Of a DNA stretch of 64,000 nt, positions 33,148 to 42,868 are shown one piece after another. The translations under genes and the position numbers were made by a program. The stretch is taken from assembly GCA_963825575.1 (NCBI GenBank), contig CAWGUB010000023.1:1-64000 (forward strand), written 5' to 3'. Within the stretch, counting starts at the first letter, position 1. Each line of letters begins with the position of its first letter. This stretch comes from JAFDBW01 sp963825575. Its GTDB lineage: Bacteria > Desulfobacterota > Desulfuromonadia > Desulfuromonadales > BM103. Under the pieces are notes generated by a model. The model made no database searches. It saw only the letters and a list, made by a program, of their open reading frames with translations, and was not told the origin of the DNA.

Positions 33148-33557
33148 CCGTTGGCAGATTTGTCGGTTAAATGGTCATGACGAATCTCTGCATTGCAGAG
33201 ACCGTTGTTAACAATAAGTTGAAGCTCGGCAATACAGAACGGTTTTTTCAACCAATTGAGCACGCCGAGTTTCCGCGCCATTCTCCGGGCTTCGATATCG
33301 TCATGACAACTGATCATCACAATGGGTATATCAGCAAATACGTCGATCTTCCGGAGGCGCCCCACCAGCTCGAGGCCATCCATTTTCGGCATCTGCCAGT
33401 CGACTATGATCATATCGATATCGTGTCTGACAATTTTTTCCAATGCATCGACACCATCCACGGCGGGCACGACTTCAAAGCCTTGCAAAACCAGAGCGAA
33501 GCGCAGCATCTCGCGAATAGTGGGTTGATCGTCGACGATACAGATGCGTTTTGGCAT
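33138..33557 (-). CDS. CheY-like single-domain response regulator
   Basis: About 139 residues from ATG 33557 (M-P-K-R-I-C-I-V-D-D-Q), with GGAG 8 bases before. Receiver motifs: V-D-D, I-I-V-D-W-Q-M-P-K-M-D-G, M-I-S-C and L-K-K-P-F. The tail is polar (H-D-H-L-T-D-K-S-A-N-G-C-S) and overlaps the start of the MCP/CheZ-like gene, so the two are translationally coupled. First gene of the receiver / MCP-CheZ-like / STAS / cheY / cheA unit. Confidence 0.88.
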   Translation of the reverse strand: MPKRICIVDDQPTIREMLRFALVLQGFEVVPAVDGVDALEKIVRHDIDMIIVDWQMPKMDGLELVGRLRKIDVFADIPIVMISCHDDIEARRMARKLGVLNWLKKPFCIAELQLIVNNGLCNAEIRHDHLTDKSANGCS

Positions 33558-33859
33558 AAGGGTCTCCATCCAAAAAGGGCAACTATTTGAATAGTTTCCA
33601 ACATCCATGCCAACAATGTTCAGTCGGATAAGATTCCCCAAAACGTATAAAAAATACAAACAATATCGAGCTCTTATGGATAGTTTCCGATGCCGGTGAT
33701 AAGCGTTGGGAAATGAGTTTATCAGAATGGATGATAACTTAGGTTATGTCATTGGCACAGGAGTGTGACAGAGAAAGGAGAGCAGTAAATACTGAGAGGT
33801 GAAACAGTTGTTCTGGACAGTAGATCCAGAGCGACCCTGCCCTCCTTCCCGCAGCTTCA

Positions 33860-35572
33860 TCACTCTCCGGCATCTTCCTCATCTTTGATGCCGAGTTCTT
33901 CCATCTTGCGATAGATCGTCCGCCGACTGACACCCAGGACGCGCGCCGCCCGGCTCTTGTTCCAGCCGGTCTTCTCCAGGGCCGCAGTGAGCCTGACCAG
34001 TTCGTCATCCGGTTCGCTCTCTTCGTCCTGAGCTGACAGCTGCAGCTCTCTTAATTCCGGAGGCAGGTGGCAGACATCGACGACATCCTGACGACAGATA
34101 ACAAAGGCATGTTCTATCGCATGCTGAAGTTCGCGGATATTCCCGGGCCAGTCATAGCGCGTCATCTGCACGAGCGCAGATTCACTGAGGCCGCTGATGT
34201 TCCGTTTGAACCTCTGGTTGTATAAATTGACGAAATGATCGATTAGCAGCGGAATATCTTCCCGCCGATCACGGAGCGGCGGCATCGGGATCTGCACGAC
34301 TCTCAGACGGTAATAGAGGTCCTCACGGAATTCTTCCTCGCGAACCTTTCTCAGCAAATCCTGGTTGGTCGCTGCGACAATGCGCACATCGACTTTGATG
34401 GTTCCTGTTCCACCGACTTTTTCGATTTCCTTGTTCTGCAGGACCCGCAGCAGACGGACCTGCAACGCTGGTGAGATGTCACCTATTTCATCGAGAAAGA
34501 TCGTGCCGCCGTCTGCCTGTTCAAAACGACCGATCTTGTCTCTTAGCGCCCCGGTGAAAGAGCCCTTGAGATGACCAAACAATTCGCTTTCGAGGAGGTT
34601 TTCCGGCAGGGCCGCACAGTTCACCTTGACCAGCGTGCCGTCGCGGCGGCTGCTGCGATAATGCAAGGCTTCGGCAACCAACTCCTTGCCGGTACCACTT
34701 TCTCCCGTAATCAATACAGTTGTGTCGACCTCCGCCAGGTTCTCGATCAATCCGAACATAGCCTGTACAGCCTCGCTCCGACCGACAATATGTTCAAACT
34801 TCTGGCGCTTCTTCAAGGTGCGCTCAAGGTTTTCCAGGCGGGTCACATCTCGAACCGTCAGCACCACACCGAACGGGTTGCCTGTGTCACCAAGGCAGGG
34901 GGATGCCGAGACATCCAGGATGCACGGTTTCTGCGAAGGGTCGGTCAATTCGACGCGCTGTGAGACAACCGGCTCATTGGTCACCAGGATTTTTTCGGTG
35001 ATTTCTATGAAGGTCGGCCGAATGTTTTGGGGCAACTGGGCAAGGTTCATCCCGACAATGCCGTCAGGCAGGCCGAACAGGTTGACCAGGGACTGGTTCG
35101 CCTGGAGGATTTTCTGGCCCTGGTCGACCAGCAGGATGCCATCCCTGACACTATCAAAAATTGCGGTCAGGTGCGCCCTGAGTTGCTCACGCTGGTCAAC
35201 GACCATTTTATGTTTGAGGGCCATTTTGGCAACCCGCAACAGGGTCTCATGGCGAATGGGCTTGGGTATATAATCAAACGCTCCCAAGCGCATAGCCTCA
35301 GCTGCGGTTGCCACTTCCGGGACTCCGGTAATCATCACGACCGGACAGTGCACGAACTTTTCGCGGATAATCTTGAGCAGGTCCAGGCCACTGTGCCTGC
35401 CGAGCTGGATATCCAGGAAAACCAGGTCGAAAAGGCTCTGTTCGAAAAGCTGTTCCGCCTCGGTAAACGACTCGGCCGTTGATACCAGGTATCCTCCATC
35501 CTCAAGGAAGGCCTTCAGGGTGAAGCGCAGGCTTTCCTCGTCATCAATAATCAGGATATGTTGCGTCAGCAT
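33860..35572 (-). CDS. NtrC-family regulator: REC, PAS, sigma54 AAA+, Fis HTH
   Basis: About 570 residues. Receiver (I-I-D-D-E-E-S, phospho-Asp V-F-L-D-I-Q-L-G), a PAS domain near 140-250, then the AAA+ domain with Walker A G-E-S-G-T-G-K-E, Walker B F-L-D-E-I-G-D and R-fingers in E-E-F-R-E-D-L-Y-Y-R-L. The sigma54-contact loop is G-S-F-T-G-A instead of G-A-F-T-G-A. A Fis-type HTH (N-K-S-R-A-A-R-V-L-G-V-S-R-R-T-I-Y-R) follows. ATG 35572 or 35575 is likelier than 35590. Last gene of the binding-lipoprotein / kinase / REC-PAS / NtrC unit. Its targets are not visible. Confidence 0.92.
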   Translation of the reverse strand: MLTQHILIIDDEESLRFTLKAFLEDGGYLVSTAESFTEAEQLFEQSLFDLVFLDIQLGRHSGLDLLKIIREKFVHCPVVMITGVPEVATAAEAMRLGAFDYIPKPIRHETLLRVAKMALKHKMVVDQREQLRAHLTAIFDSVRDGILLVDQGQKILQANQSLVNLFGLPDGIVGMNLAQLPQNIRPTFIEITEKILVTNEPVVSQRVELTDPSQKPCILDVSASPCLGDTGNPFGVVLTVRDVTRLENLERTLKKRQKFEHIVGRSEAVQAMFGLIENLAEVDTTVLITGESGTGKELVAEALHYRSSRRDGTLVKVNCAALPENLLESELFGHLKGSFTGALRDKIGRFEQADGGTIFLDEIGDISPALQVRLLRVLQNKEIEKVGGTGTIKVDVRIVAATNQDLLRKVREEEFREDLYYRLRVVQIPMPPLRDRREDIPLLIDHFVNLYNQRFKRNISGLSESALVQMTRYDWPGNIRELQHAIEHAFVICRQDVVDVCHLPPELRELQLSAQDEESEPDDELVRLTAALEKTGWNKSRAARVLGVSRRTIYRKMEELGIKDEEDAGE

Positions 35573-35586
35573 CATCTGTTGTACCC

Positions 35587-36336
35587 TCAAGAGCCAATCT
35601 GTCGGACCGGCATCGACTCATTGCGGAGGACCAGGACTGTGCCGAGTTCACGTCCGGCAAGCCCAGTCAACGGAGCCATGGTCAGACTGAAAACCAGCGG
35701 CTTGCCAGCACCGTTTTTCGATTCCAGGCGGAATATATCGCCTTCGCAACGCTCTTCGATCATCTCCCTCAGCAACTCCAGTGGCGGACAGTGATCGCCG
35801 ATTTCTTTCGGGCTCAGACCTGTGAGGGATGTGCCACAGGAAAGCATTCTGGCGGCAGCGTTGTTGATCTCGATCAACTTCATCTCTTCGTCAAAGACCA
35901 TGATCCCTTCGTGGACGCTCTGGAAGACAGCGGCCATTCGCAACTGGTAAGACTCCTGTTTGTCGGTCAGTTCCTTGTGTCCTACCGCAAGTTTTGCATG
36001 GCGCAGGAGTTCGTCCTGATGAATCGGCTTGGTGATGTAGTCGAATGCGCCGAGGCGGACCGCTTCCGTAGCGGTGCTGATTTCAGGGGCGCCAGTGGCC
36101 ATGATCACCGGAGTATTCGGCTGGCACTCACGGCTCGCCTGCAATGCGATGATGCCGGTGTCTCGTCCCAACAGAATATCAAGGAAGATCGCGTCGAAGC
36201 TCTTTGACGCAATTTTGTCCAGGGCCTCATTGAGGCTCTCCGCTGTCTCTACCAGGTAACCGGCATCACGGAGAAAAGCGGAAAAAGTAAAACGGATACT
36301 TTCTTCATCATCGACAACCAGAATCCGGTAACTCAT
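35587..36336 (-). CDS. response regulator with REC and PAS domains only
   Basis: About 249 residues from ATG 36336 (M-S-Y-R-I-L-V-V-D-D-E; AAGGAG 8 bases before). REC has V-V-D-D-E-E and I-F-L-D-I-L-L-G-R-D-T-G. A PAS domain follows (V-F-Q-S-V-H-E-G-I-M-V-F-D-E, E-I-N-N-A-A-A-R-M-L). No effector domain. It is very similar in REC-PAS arrangement to the first half of the NtrC-type neighbour, as if duplicated from it without the AAA+ part. It could compete for phosphate or dimerise with the neighbour. Confidence 0.88.
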   Translation of the reverse strand: MSYRILVVDDEESIRFTFSAFLRDAGYLVETAESLNEALDKIASKSFDAIFLDILLGRDTGIIALQASRECQPNTPVIMATGAPEISTATEAVRLGAFDYITKPIHQDELLRHAKLAVGHKELTDKQESYQLRMAAVFQSVHEGIMVFDEEMKLIEINNAAARMLSCGTSLTGLSPKEIGDHCPPLELLREMIEERCEGDIFRLESKNGAGKPLVFSLTMAPLTGLAGRELGTVLVLRNESMPVRQIGS

Positions 36337-36467
36337 CAGCAATCTCCTTGAAGCAGCAACAGTCAAATGACCTCCGGCTCTATCCAATCTCGCAGAGTGA
36401 GATCAGATGTCTGCCGTTTCCAAAGGTGAAAACATTTGGTTAAGGCTAGTCACCGCTATTATATCTA

Positions 36468-39400
36468 TCAGGTTGCCGGAAGTTCGACAACAACTTCCGT
36501 GTATTCGCCAGCAACGCTCTCAATAGTCAGCGACCCTTTGTGCTTCCGGACAATCTCATGACTGATGCTCAAACCGAGCCCCGTTCCTTCGGCTGAAGGT
36601 TTGGTTGTAAAAAACGGGTTCATGACCCGCTCCATAAGCTCCTCCGGGATCCCGACACCATGATCTCTGAATATAACCCGCACCATCACCTGCTGATCTT
36701 TTTGCAGCATCTTGCCTGTAATCTGCAGGATCTTATCTGGGTTGGCCTCCGGATATTTCTCCTTGAGGGCATAACGGGCATTACTGATCAGATTCAGAAA
36801 CAGTCGCTGAACCTGGTGGCTGCGGCTCTCTATCAGGGGAAGGTTAGCCGCCAGCTGAATCTGCAGTATAATGCCTTCCTTGTTCATCTGGTGCTGGGTC
36901 AGTGCCAGGGCTTCTTCGAGTGCGCTACTGATCGAAATCTGGTTAACTTCCTCGCTCTCTGCGCGGGCAAAATACAGCAACTCGCGAATGATTGTGGCAA
37001 TCCGCTCGCTCTCCTTGATAATCCGCTGTGAGAGTTCCAGCTCCCGGGAATCGGCGGCCGCCTTGTTGAGAATCAGTTGGGCATAATTGATCACGCCATT
37101 GATCGGGTTGTTGATCTCGTGGGCGACGCCCGCCGCCAATTCTCCCAGCGCGGCCAGTTGCCCGGCGCGCATTGCCTGGGACTGCTGGCGCAGGTCTTCG
37201 GTTATGTCCTGGGCGATCTCGATGACGTTGACAACCTCCCCATTTTCATTGAATACCGGGAAGGTCCTCAGAGCAAGGGTGCGGCCATCGGACAGCTCCT
37301 TCTGGACCGTTTCCGTCCGACCGGTATCAAAGGATTTGCGGACCGGGCAACTGTCACAGAGGGGCGAGCCGAGATCTGCTGATGGCCCGCAGTTGACACC
37401 GGGCAACTGGTAACAACGCAAATCCTGGTTCTGCAGACCGCTGGAGGGATCGATGCTTTCCTCCGGCCAGTTGAGCCAGACCACCCGCATGTCCCTATCC
37501 AGGATCAGTATCCGGTCTGGAATCGCTTCGAGCACGCCCTGAAACTGTCTGCTGAGTGACTGCAGGCGCGTTTCATTGTCACGCAGTTCCTTTTCGATCT
37601 CTTTCAGAGAGGTAACATCAGCAAAGGAGACCACCACGGCGACCGGTTTGCCGGACTTGTCCAGACCGAGAGCGTGGGTATTCATCTGCACCCAGACGAT
37701 CCTGCCTTCGTTACCAGGCAAGCCTATGACCTGGTTGACGAATCGGTTTACCGGTCTGCATGGTCTTCATCGACGGAATATTTTCAATCGGCAAGAGGCT
37801 GCCACTCTCGCGCACTGAGCCATTGAACAGCTCATCATGGAACATCCCTATGGCGTCCTCAGACTTCATCCCCAGGATACGTTCAGCGGCCTGGTTGCAC
37901 TGGACGATTTCACCGTTGAACCCCAGGATGATGACCCCTTCCCCCATGACCGAGACCAGAGAGCGAAAGCGCGATTCGCTGCGCATCATGCGTAGCTCGG
38001 CCTCTTTCATTTCGGTGATGTCGCGGACAACATTCAGCAGGCACTGTTCATCGTTTAGGATCAGGATTCGCGCAGAGGCCAGGCAGATTCGCTGACGACC
38101 TGCCTTGGTGAGTAACGTCATTTCGAAATTTTCAATTGAGCCGTATTCTCGAACCAGCTTCAGGTAGCTGTCCCGCTCTTCCGGATTGAGCCAGAGGCCC
38201 AGCTCCAGAGAAGTACTCCCGATCATTTCCTGATGGGTGTACCCGGACAGTTTCAGGCAGTAGTCGTTGACGCTAAGGATTGCGCCGTCTTCCAGTCGAG
38301 AGATGAGGACAATATCCGGGTTGGTCTCAAACACGGTCCGGAACCGCAACTCACTCTCTTTCAGCGCCGCCTCCGCATGTACGCGTTCGGTAATATCGTC
38401 AACCATCGAAATTGCACCGATATTACTGCCATCAGGGCTGCACAGCGGCGTATTGTGCCATTCACAGACAATCGTGCGGCCATCTTTGGTGGTATTTTCA
38501 TTGATGCTATGTGCGAGCAGGTCCCCCTCATCGAGCCTCCGGTAAACCTCCGTAACATCTCCCTGGACATGATCAGCGACCAGAAGCTCAAAGGGGTGCT
38601 TGCCGAGAATCTCTTCTTGAGCAAAGCCGAAGATCTTTTCCGCCGCAGGGTTCCATAGTTCAACCTTGTGGTCTTCTCCCCAGACGATACAGGCGAACGG
38701 CATGCGCTCGATCAGCAGCCCCAGCCGATCGCTAGTCTGTTGCAGGACCAGCTCCGCATCCTTGCGACTGGTGATATCCAGCATAACCCCGCTCAGGCGA
38801 ACCGGCCGGCCGTCTTCGACAATCACCGTCACCAGATCTTTCAACCAGACAGTGCTTCCGTCCGCTGCAATCATGCGATATTCGAAGTCGTGATCACGCG
38901 AGGCCCCGGTTTCCGTGTTGCAGAAAGAGATAACCCAGTCGCGATCATCGTCATGCAGGTGCTGCTGCCAGAAGTCCTCTTCATCCAGCCATCTCTGTGA
39001 CGGGTAGCCGAGAATCCGCTCTGCCTGTTCGCTGACAAAGGTAAAACGGAAAGAAGCCAGGTTCAGCTCCCAGACAATCCCGTCGATTGAATTGACCAGC
39101 TCCCGATAGCGGGTCTGGCCCTCAATGATCGAGAGCTCGCGCTTCTCGACTGCGGCGATCATTTTCCGGAAACTGTCGCTGAGGTCTTCGAGCTCTTCAT
39201 AGATGACCGGCGGCAAAACCTGTTCATAGCTGCCACGGGCGACAGCTTTAGCAGCATCTCGCAGGTCCAGGATCGGCCTGAGCACCCGCGGCGACAACCA
39301 GAAAGAGAGCGCCACACCAAACAACGCAGCAAAGGTCAGCGTGGAGATCAAAACATAGCGCAAAGGTGCGATCCCCTGCAAAGCCTCCTCAACCGGCAGG

Positions 39401-40209
39401 CTCACATAGGCCGCCCACCCGACTTCCGGGACCAGCCTGACACTTTCAAGCAAGCTGTTGTCCTCGTGAAATTTACTGGGAATCTCAAGCCGACGGTCCA
39501 GCGCTGCCCGCACTTCCGGATGTCGGCGCAGATTCGGCCGTTCGTCAGTCAGACCCGGCCTCGAATCGGCAACCAGAGTTCCGTTATGGTCAACCAGGGA
39601 AAATTGAAACCCGTATGAAGAGCGCCCCACCCGAGTAAGCAGCTCCTCGCTGATTTTTTTCAGACTAACCGTGCCGATCAGGGTGCCGTTCTCCAAGGGG
39701 AGTCCCAGCGTGACCGATGGTTCGATGGTCACCGCCGACATGAAGATATCCGACCACACCGGCTTCTCAAGAATGGGGCCTGCTGAGAATAACTCGTGGG
39801 CAGACATATCCAGCCCGAGGTAGTCGGCCCGACTGACAGGGTTGCGTTCAGAGAGCGCGAGATGAATAATTTTGTGATCCCTGTCGAGCACATAAATCGA
39901 CTCAAAATGTTTGGATACATCAATTGAGATCTGCAGATGCTGATCAATCTTTTCCTTGCCGTGCAATTCTTCGGTGCCGATCATGGCTGCGATCAGGGCC
40001 AGGGTTGCATTGGTATCTTCCAGGAATCCTGTTGCTTCGGCGCTGACGTTCAGGGCGTGGGTGTCCAGCAGGCTGGAGATGGTTTCGAGGTGTTTTTGTT
40101 GAAAATAATGGAGGCTGAAAATCCCCAACAGCAGGATCGGGATGACCGCAACTACAACAAAATGCAGCTTCAGGGCCTTGCTAAGCAGCTTCGGGGATTT
40201 CATGATCAA
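36468..40209 (-). CDS. multi-PAS membrane sensor histidine kinase, interrupted by one frameshift
   Basis: About 1245 residues if the frame break near 37735 is repaired: one frame ends G-K-P-I-R-Q-P-G-H-R-L-A-W and the other continues V-N-Q-V-I-G-L-P-G-N-E. TM1 is near 15-35. An extracellular Cache-like domain has E-K-P-V-W-S-D-I-F and E-P-S-V-T-L-G-L-P, then TM2 near 290 and five PAS domains. The last PAS has Cys at C-Y-Q-L-P-G-V-N-C and L-C-D-S-C-P. H-box is A-G-V-A-H-E-I-N-N-P and the ATPase has D-H-G-V-G-I and G-T-G-L-G-L-S. The ATG overlaps the stop of the binding-lipoprotein gene (ATGA). One indel in an otherwise perfect gene may be a sequencing error. Confidence 0.88.
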
Positions 40210-41339
40210 TCGATAACCTTGAACTGGCCATCATCCACTACGGTCAGGAAGAGCGGCCTTTCAACATCACCAAACCGGTCAACCTTGAATTGCGACTGCA
40301 ACCCCTGGTAAGAACCAATCTCCAGCAACTCTTTTTTCAGCCCTTCACGGGCCGGATTATTTGCCAGGGCAGCAAACAGAAATGAAGTGGCATCGTAAGC
40401 CAGCACACTGGCAAATGCGGGGGCATAGCCGAACCGCTGGGTGAACTTCTCCCTGAACGTAAGATAGTGCGGCTCCTTACTGTTGGCGTTGAAACTGTGG
40501 TAAGAAGACATCCCTTCGACGGCACGCCCGCCGAAACTGATCAGGTCGGTTGTGAATGCCCACTCCGAACAGAACAGGGGAACTCGACTTCCCAATTTGC
40601 TGAACTGTTGTGCGAGAAGTGCTGTGTCGATGGCATTGCTGAGCAGGAGCACTCCGTCGGGGCTGCTCGCCATAACACGCTCCGCGATCGGCAGAAAACG
40701 CACCGCAGGGCTGGAGCTGAACTCTTGTTCGGCAATGACTTCACCGCCGAGCTCCTGCAGGGCAGCACTGAAATAATTGAGCCAGGTTCCAGTAAAAGCC
40801 CGGTTGGAGACATCGTAGACAACAGCAAACTTCTGCAGATGCAGATCGTTCACGACCTGCGCAGCGAGTTGTCTGGCGTTGCTGCTGAGCGGGGCGGTTA
40901 CCCGGAAAAAGAAATCATCCTGTGCGGAGAGCTGGTCGGTCTTGACCGTCGGGCTGATCGTGACCGTTTGGCCGGCATCGATTAAGGGCTTGATCACAAC
41001 CCCCATCGAACTGGTCATCGGACCTATAATGGCAACGACCCCTTCCTCGATCAGCTCGCCGACAGCCTGTTTCGCGGCATCGGCATCCTGATGATCGTCA
41101 CGCGCAACCAGTTCGACCATGCGCCCCGAAATGCCCCCGGTCTGGTTTTTTTCCTCAACGGCCAGGATGACCCCGTCGCGACCTGCAACGCCCAAGTCGG
41201 CAACTCTGCCGGTCATGCCGCCGACGAATCCGATTTTCAGCGGTGGCTCTTCACCACAACCAAGCAGAACCGGGCACAGGGCTACAGTCAAGACCGTCAA
41301 GTATCGTTGTGTCAGAGAACGGACCCTATGATATGACAT
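40206..41339 (-). CDS. Leu/Ile/Val-type periplasmic binding lipoprotein coupled to a kinase
   Basis: About 377 residues from ATG 41339 (AGGAGGTCGCC before it). Lipobox L-L-G-C-G near residue 27. The mature part is a type I periplasmic binding protein (LivJ/receptor-ligand-binding): K-I-G-F-V-G-G-M-T-G, V-V-A-I-I-G-P-M-T-S-S, F-A-V-V-Y-D-V-S-N-R-A and G-Y-A-P-A-F-A-S-V-L-A-Y-D-A. No ABC permease or ATPase is near. The stop overlaps the kinase ATG, so it is most likely the membrane-tethered sensor subunit of that kinase. Ligand unknown; amino acids or amides are typical of the family. Confidence 0.88.
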   Translation of the reverse strand: MSYHRVRSLTQRYLTVLTVALCPVLLGCGEEPPLKIGFVGGMTGRVADLGVAGRDGVILAVEEKNQTGGISGRMVELVARDDHQDADAAKQAVGELIEEGVVAIIGPMTSSMGVVIKPLIDAGQTVTISPTVKTDQLSAQDDFFFRVTAPLSSNARQLAAQVVNDLHLQKFAVVYDVSNRAFTGTWLNYFSAALQELGGEVIAEQEFSSSPAVRFLPIAERVMASSPDGVLLLSNAIDTALLAQQFSKLGSRVPLFCSEWAFTTDLISFGGRAVEGMSSYHSFNANSKEPHYLTFREKFTQRFGYAPAFASVLAYDATSFLFAALANNPAREGLKKELLEIGSYQGLQSQFKVDRFGDVERPLFLTVVDDGQFKVID

Positions 41340-41380
41340 GGCGACCTCCTCCTGTAAACAAACAGGGAAACCCATAGAGA

Positions 41381-41410
41381 CAACAAGCCGTGCATGCAGG
41401 CTGCTTGTTG
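41381..41410. terminator. hairpin after cheR
   Basis: CAACAAGC and GCTTGTTG form an 8-bp stem with a 14-base loop directly after the cheR stop (41413). There is no strong T-run. Likely a weak terminator separating cheY-cheR from the binding-lipoprotein unit. Confidence 0.4.
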
Positions 41411-41412
41411 AC

Positions 41413-42291
41413 CTACAGTCGACGATAAACAGACGGGGCCATCTGCGTTAACGGGAGATTCAGCCCGAGCAGTGTTTCAGAGTGCCCTAAGAAAATATAT
41501 CGTCCGGAGGCCAGGTTGTCGACCAGTTTGGTCAAAAGAAGCTCCTGGGTCGGTCGATCGAAGTAAATGATGACATTGCGGCAGAAAATGATGTCGAAGG
41601 GTTCGCGGAAACCGAAATCATCGTCCATGAAGTTAAGCCGGCGAAAACGGATCATGGAACGCAGCTCCGGAACGATGCGCACCTGACGGCTTTCGGGGTC
41701 TTTTGATTTGAGCAGGTATTTCTTTTTCAGGGCAGTTGGAATCGGTTCAGCCTTGACTGCAGCGTAGATACCCTTTACCGCCTTTTCAAGGACGTCGGTG
41801 CAGATATCGGTACCCAGGATATCAAAACGGAATTCCGGCATCCTGGCTTGGTATTCCTTGAGGATCATGGCAAGGGTATAAGGCTCCTTGCCTGTTGAAC
41901 ATCCGGCGCTCCATACCCTCAAGGTCTGCTTGATCCCGGAGCCAAAGCTGTTCACCAGAAACGGTAGTGCGGACTTTACCAGGTAATCGAAATGGGCTGG
42001 CTCGCGGAAGAAATCAGTTTTGTTGGTCGTCACGACATCAATCAGCTTTACCAACTCTTCGGTGGAATCTTCGCGAGCAAAAACCATGTCGGCATAATCT
42101 TCGAATGTATGCAGGTCGTGGGCACGCAAGCGCTTTCGCAGCCGGGCTTCGAGCATGCTCCGCTTGTGAGGGGGAAGTTTGATGCCGCAATGTTCGTAGA
42201 CCAGGCGGCTGAAACGTTCGAAGTCCCTGTCAGTCAGGCGGGCGTCGAATCTTTTCATGACTGAGGGGCTTTCCTGGGATTTATTAACCAT
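41413..42291 (-). CDS. cheR: chemoreceptor methyltransferase CheR
   Basis: Methylates Glu residues of chemoreceptors using SAM. 292 residues: N-terminal helical domain (L-P-P-H-K-R-S-M-L-E-A-R-L-R-K-R-L), T-T-N-K-T-D-F-F-R-E-P, SAM motif W-S-A-G-C-S-T-G-K-E-P-Y-T-L-A, D-I-L-G-T-D-I and I-I-F-C-R-N-V-I-I-Y-F. Distance of 23 bases after the cheY stop indicates one unit. The xxETF receptor tails in the same island would be its natural docking sites if its beta-subdomain binds them, which I infer. Confidence 0.95.
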   Translation of the reverse strand: MVNKSQESPSVMKRFDARLTDRDFERFSRLVYEHCGIKLPPHKRSMLEARLRKRLRAHDLHTFEDYADMVFAREDSTEELVKLIDVVTTNKTDFFREPAHFDYLVKSALPFLVNSFGSGIKQTLRVWSAGCSTGKEPYTLAMILKEYQARMPEFRFDILGTDICTDVLEKAVKGIYAAVKAEPIPTALKKKYLLKSKDPESRQVRIVPELRSMIRFRRLNFMDDDFGFREPFDIIFCRNVIIYFDRPTQELLLTKLVDNLASGRYIFLGHSETLLGLNLPLTQMAPSVYRRL

Positions 42292-42314
42292 AAATTACGT
42301 ACGGTCGGCCGGGA

Positions 42315-42686
42315 CTACTCACCGAGGACCATTTTGACGACCTTGAGAAGCTGTTCGGGCTTGAATGGTTTGACAATCCATCCTGAAGCACCAGCCTCCC
42401 TGCCTGCCCGTTTCTTTTCCTCTGAAGACTCGGTCGTCAGCATGACGATCGGCGTGAACCTGTGCTTGCTATCTTCACGAATCTTCTGGATCAGTTCAAG
42501 GCCATCCATGTTGGGCATGTTCAAGTCGGTGATCAGCATATCCACCGCCGGAGCGCTGGCCAGTTTCGCCAATGCATCGTCGCCGTCTTCCGCCTCGATG
42601 ACATCGAAGCCGGCATTGTTGAGAGTTAGCTGCAGAACCTGTCGCACTGTTTCAGAATCATCGACAACCAAAACACACTTCGCCAT
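42315..42686 (-). CDS. cheY: second CheY-type response regulator
   Basis: About 123 residues from ATG 42686 (M-A-K-C-V-L-V-V-D-D-S-E-T-V-R-Q). Phospho-Asp in I-T-D-L-N-M-P-N-M-D-G, T-T-E-S-S and K-P-F-K-P-E-Q-L-L-K. Very similar to the CheY next to cheA; both share the same centre and C-terminal blocks. It is coupled to cheR rather than cheA. Two near-equal CheYs may divide output and phosphate-sink roles. Confidence 0.93.
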   Translation of the reverse strand: MAKCVLVVDDSETVRQVLQLTLNNAGFDVIEAEDGDDALAKLASAPAVDMLITDLNMPNMDGLELIQKIREDSKHRFTPIVMLTTESSEEKKRAGREAGASGWIVKPFKPEQLLKVVKMVLGE

Positions 42687-42868
42687 AAGCTTTCCCCTAG
42701 CCATAAAATGTTGACAAGATCACAGCATGCGCACCGCATGCTATCTACTCAAAACAGCAAGGTTATTGAGAACTTTGGTATCAAAATAGTACAAGATGTG
42801 AATAAAAGCAAAAACTGATCACATCCCATCGCATATCTGCCAAAAGGGCAGGGAAAAAGACCGCAGCA

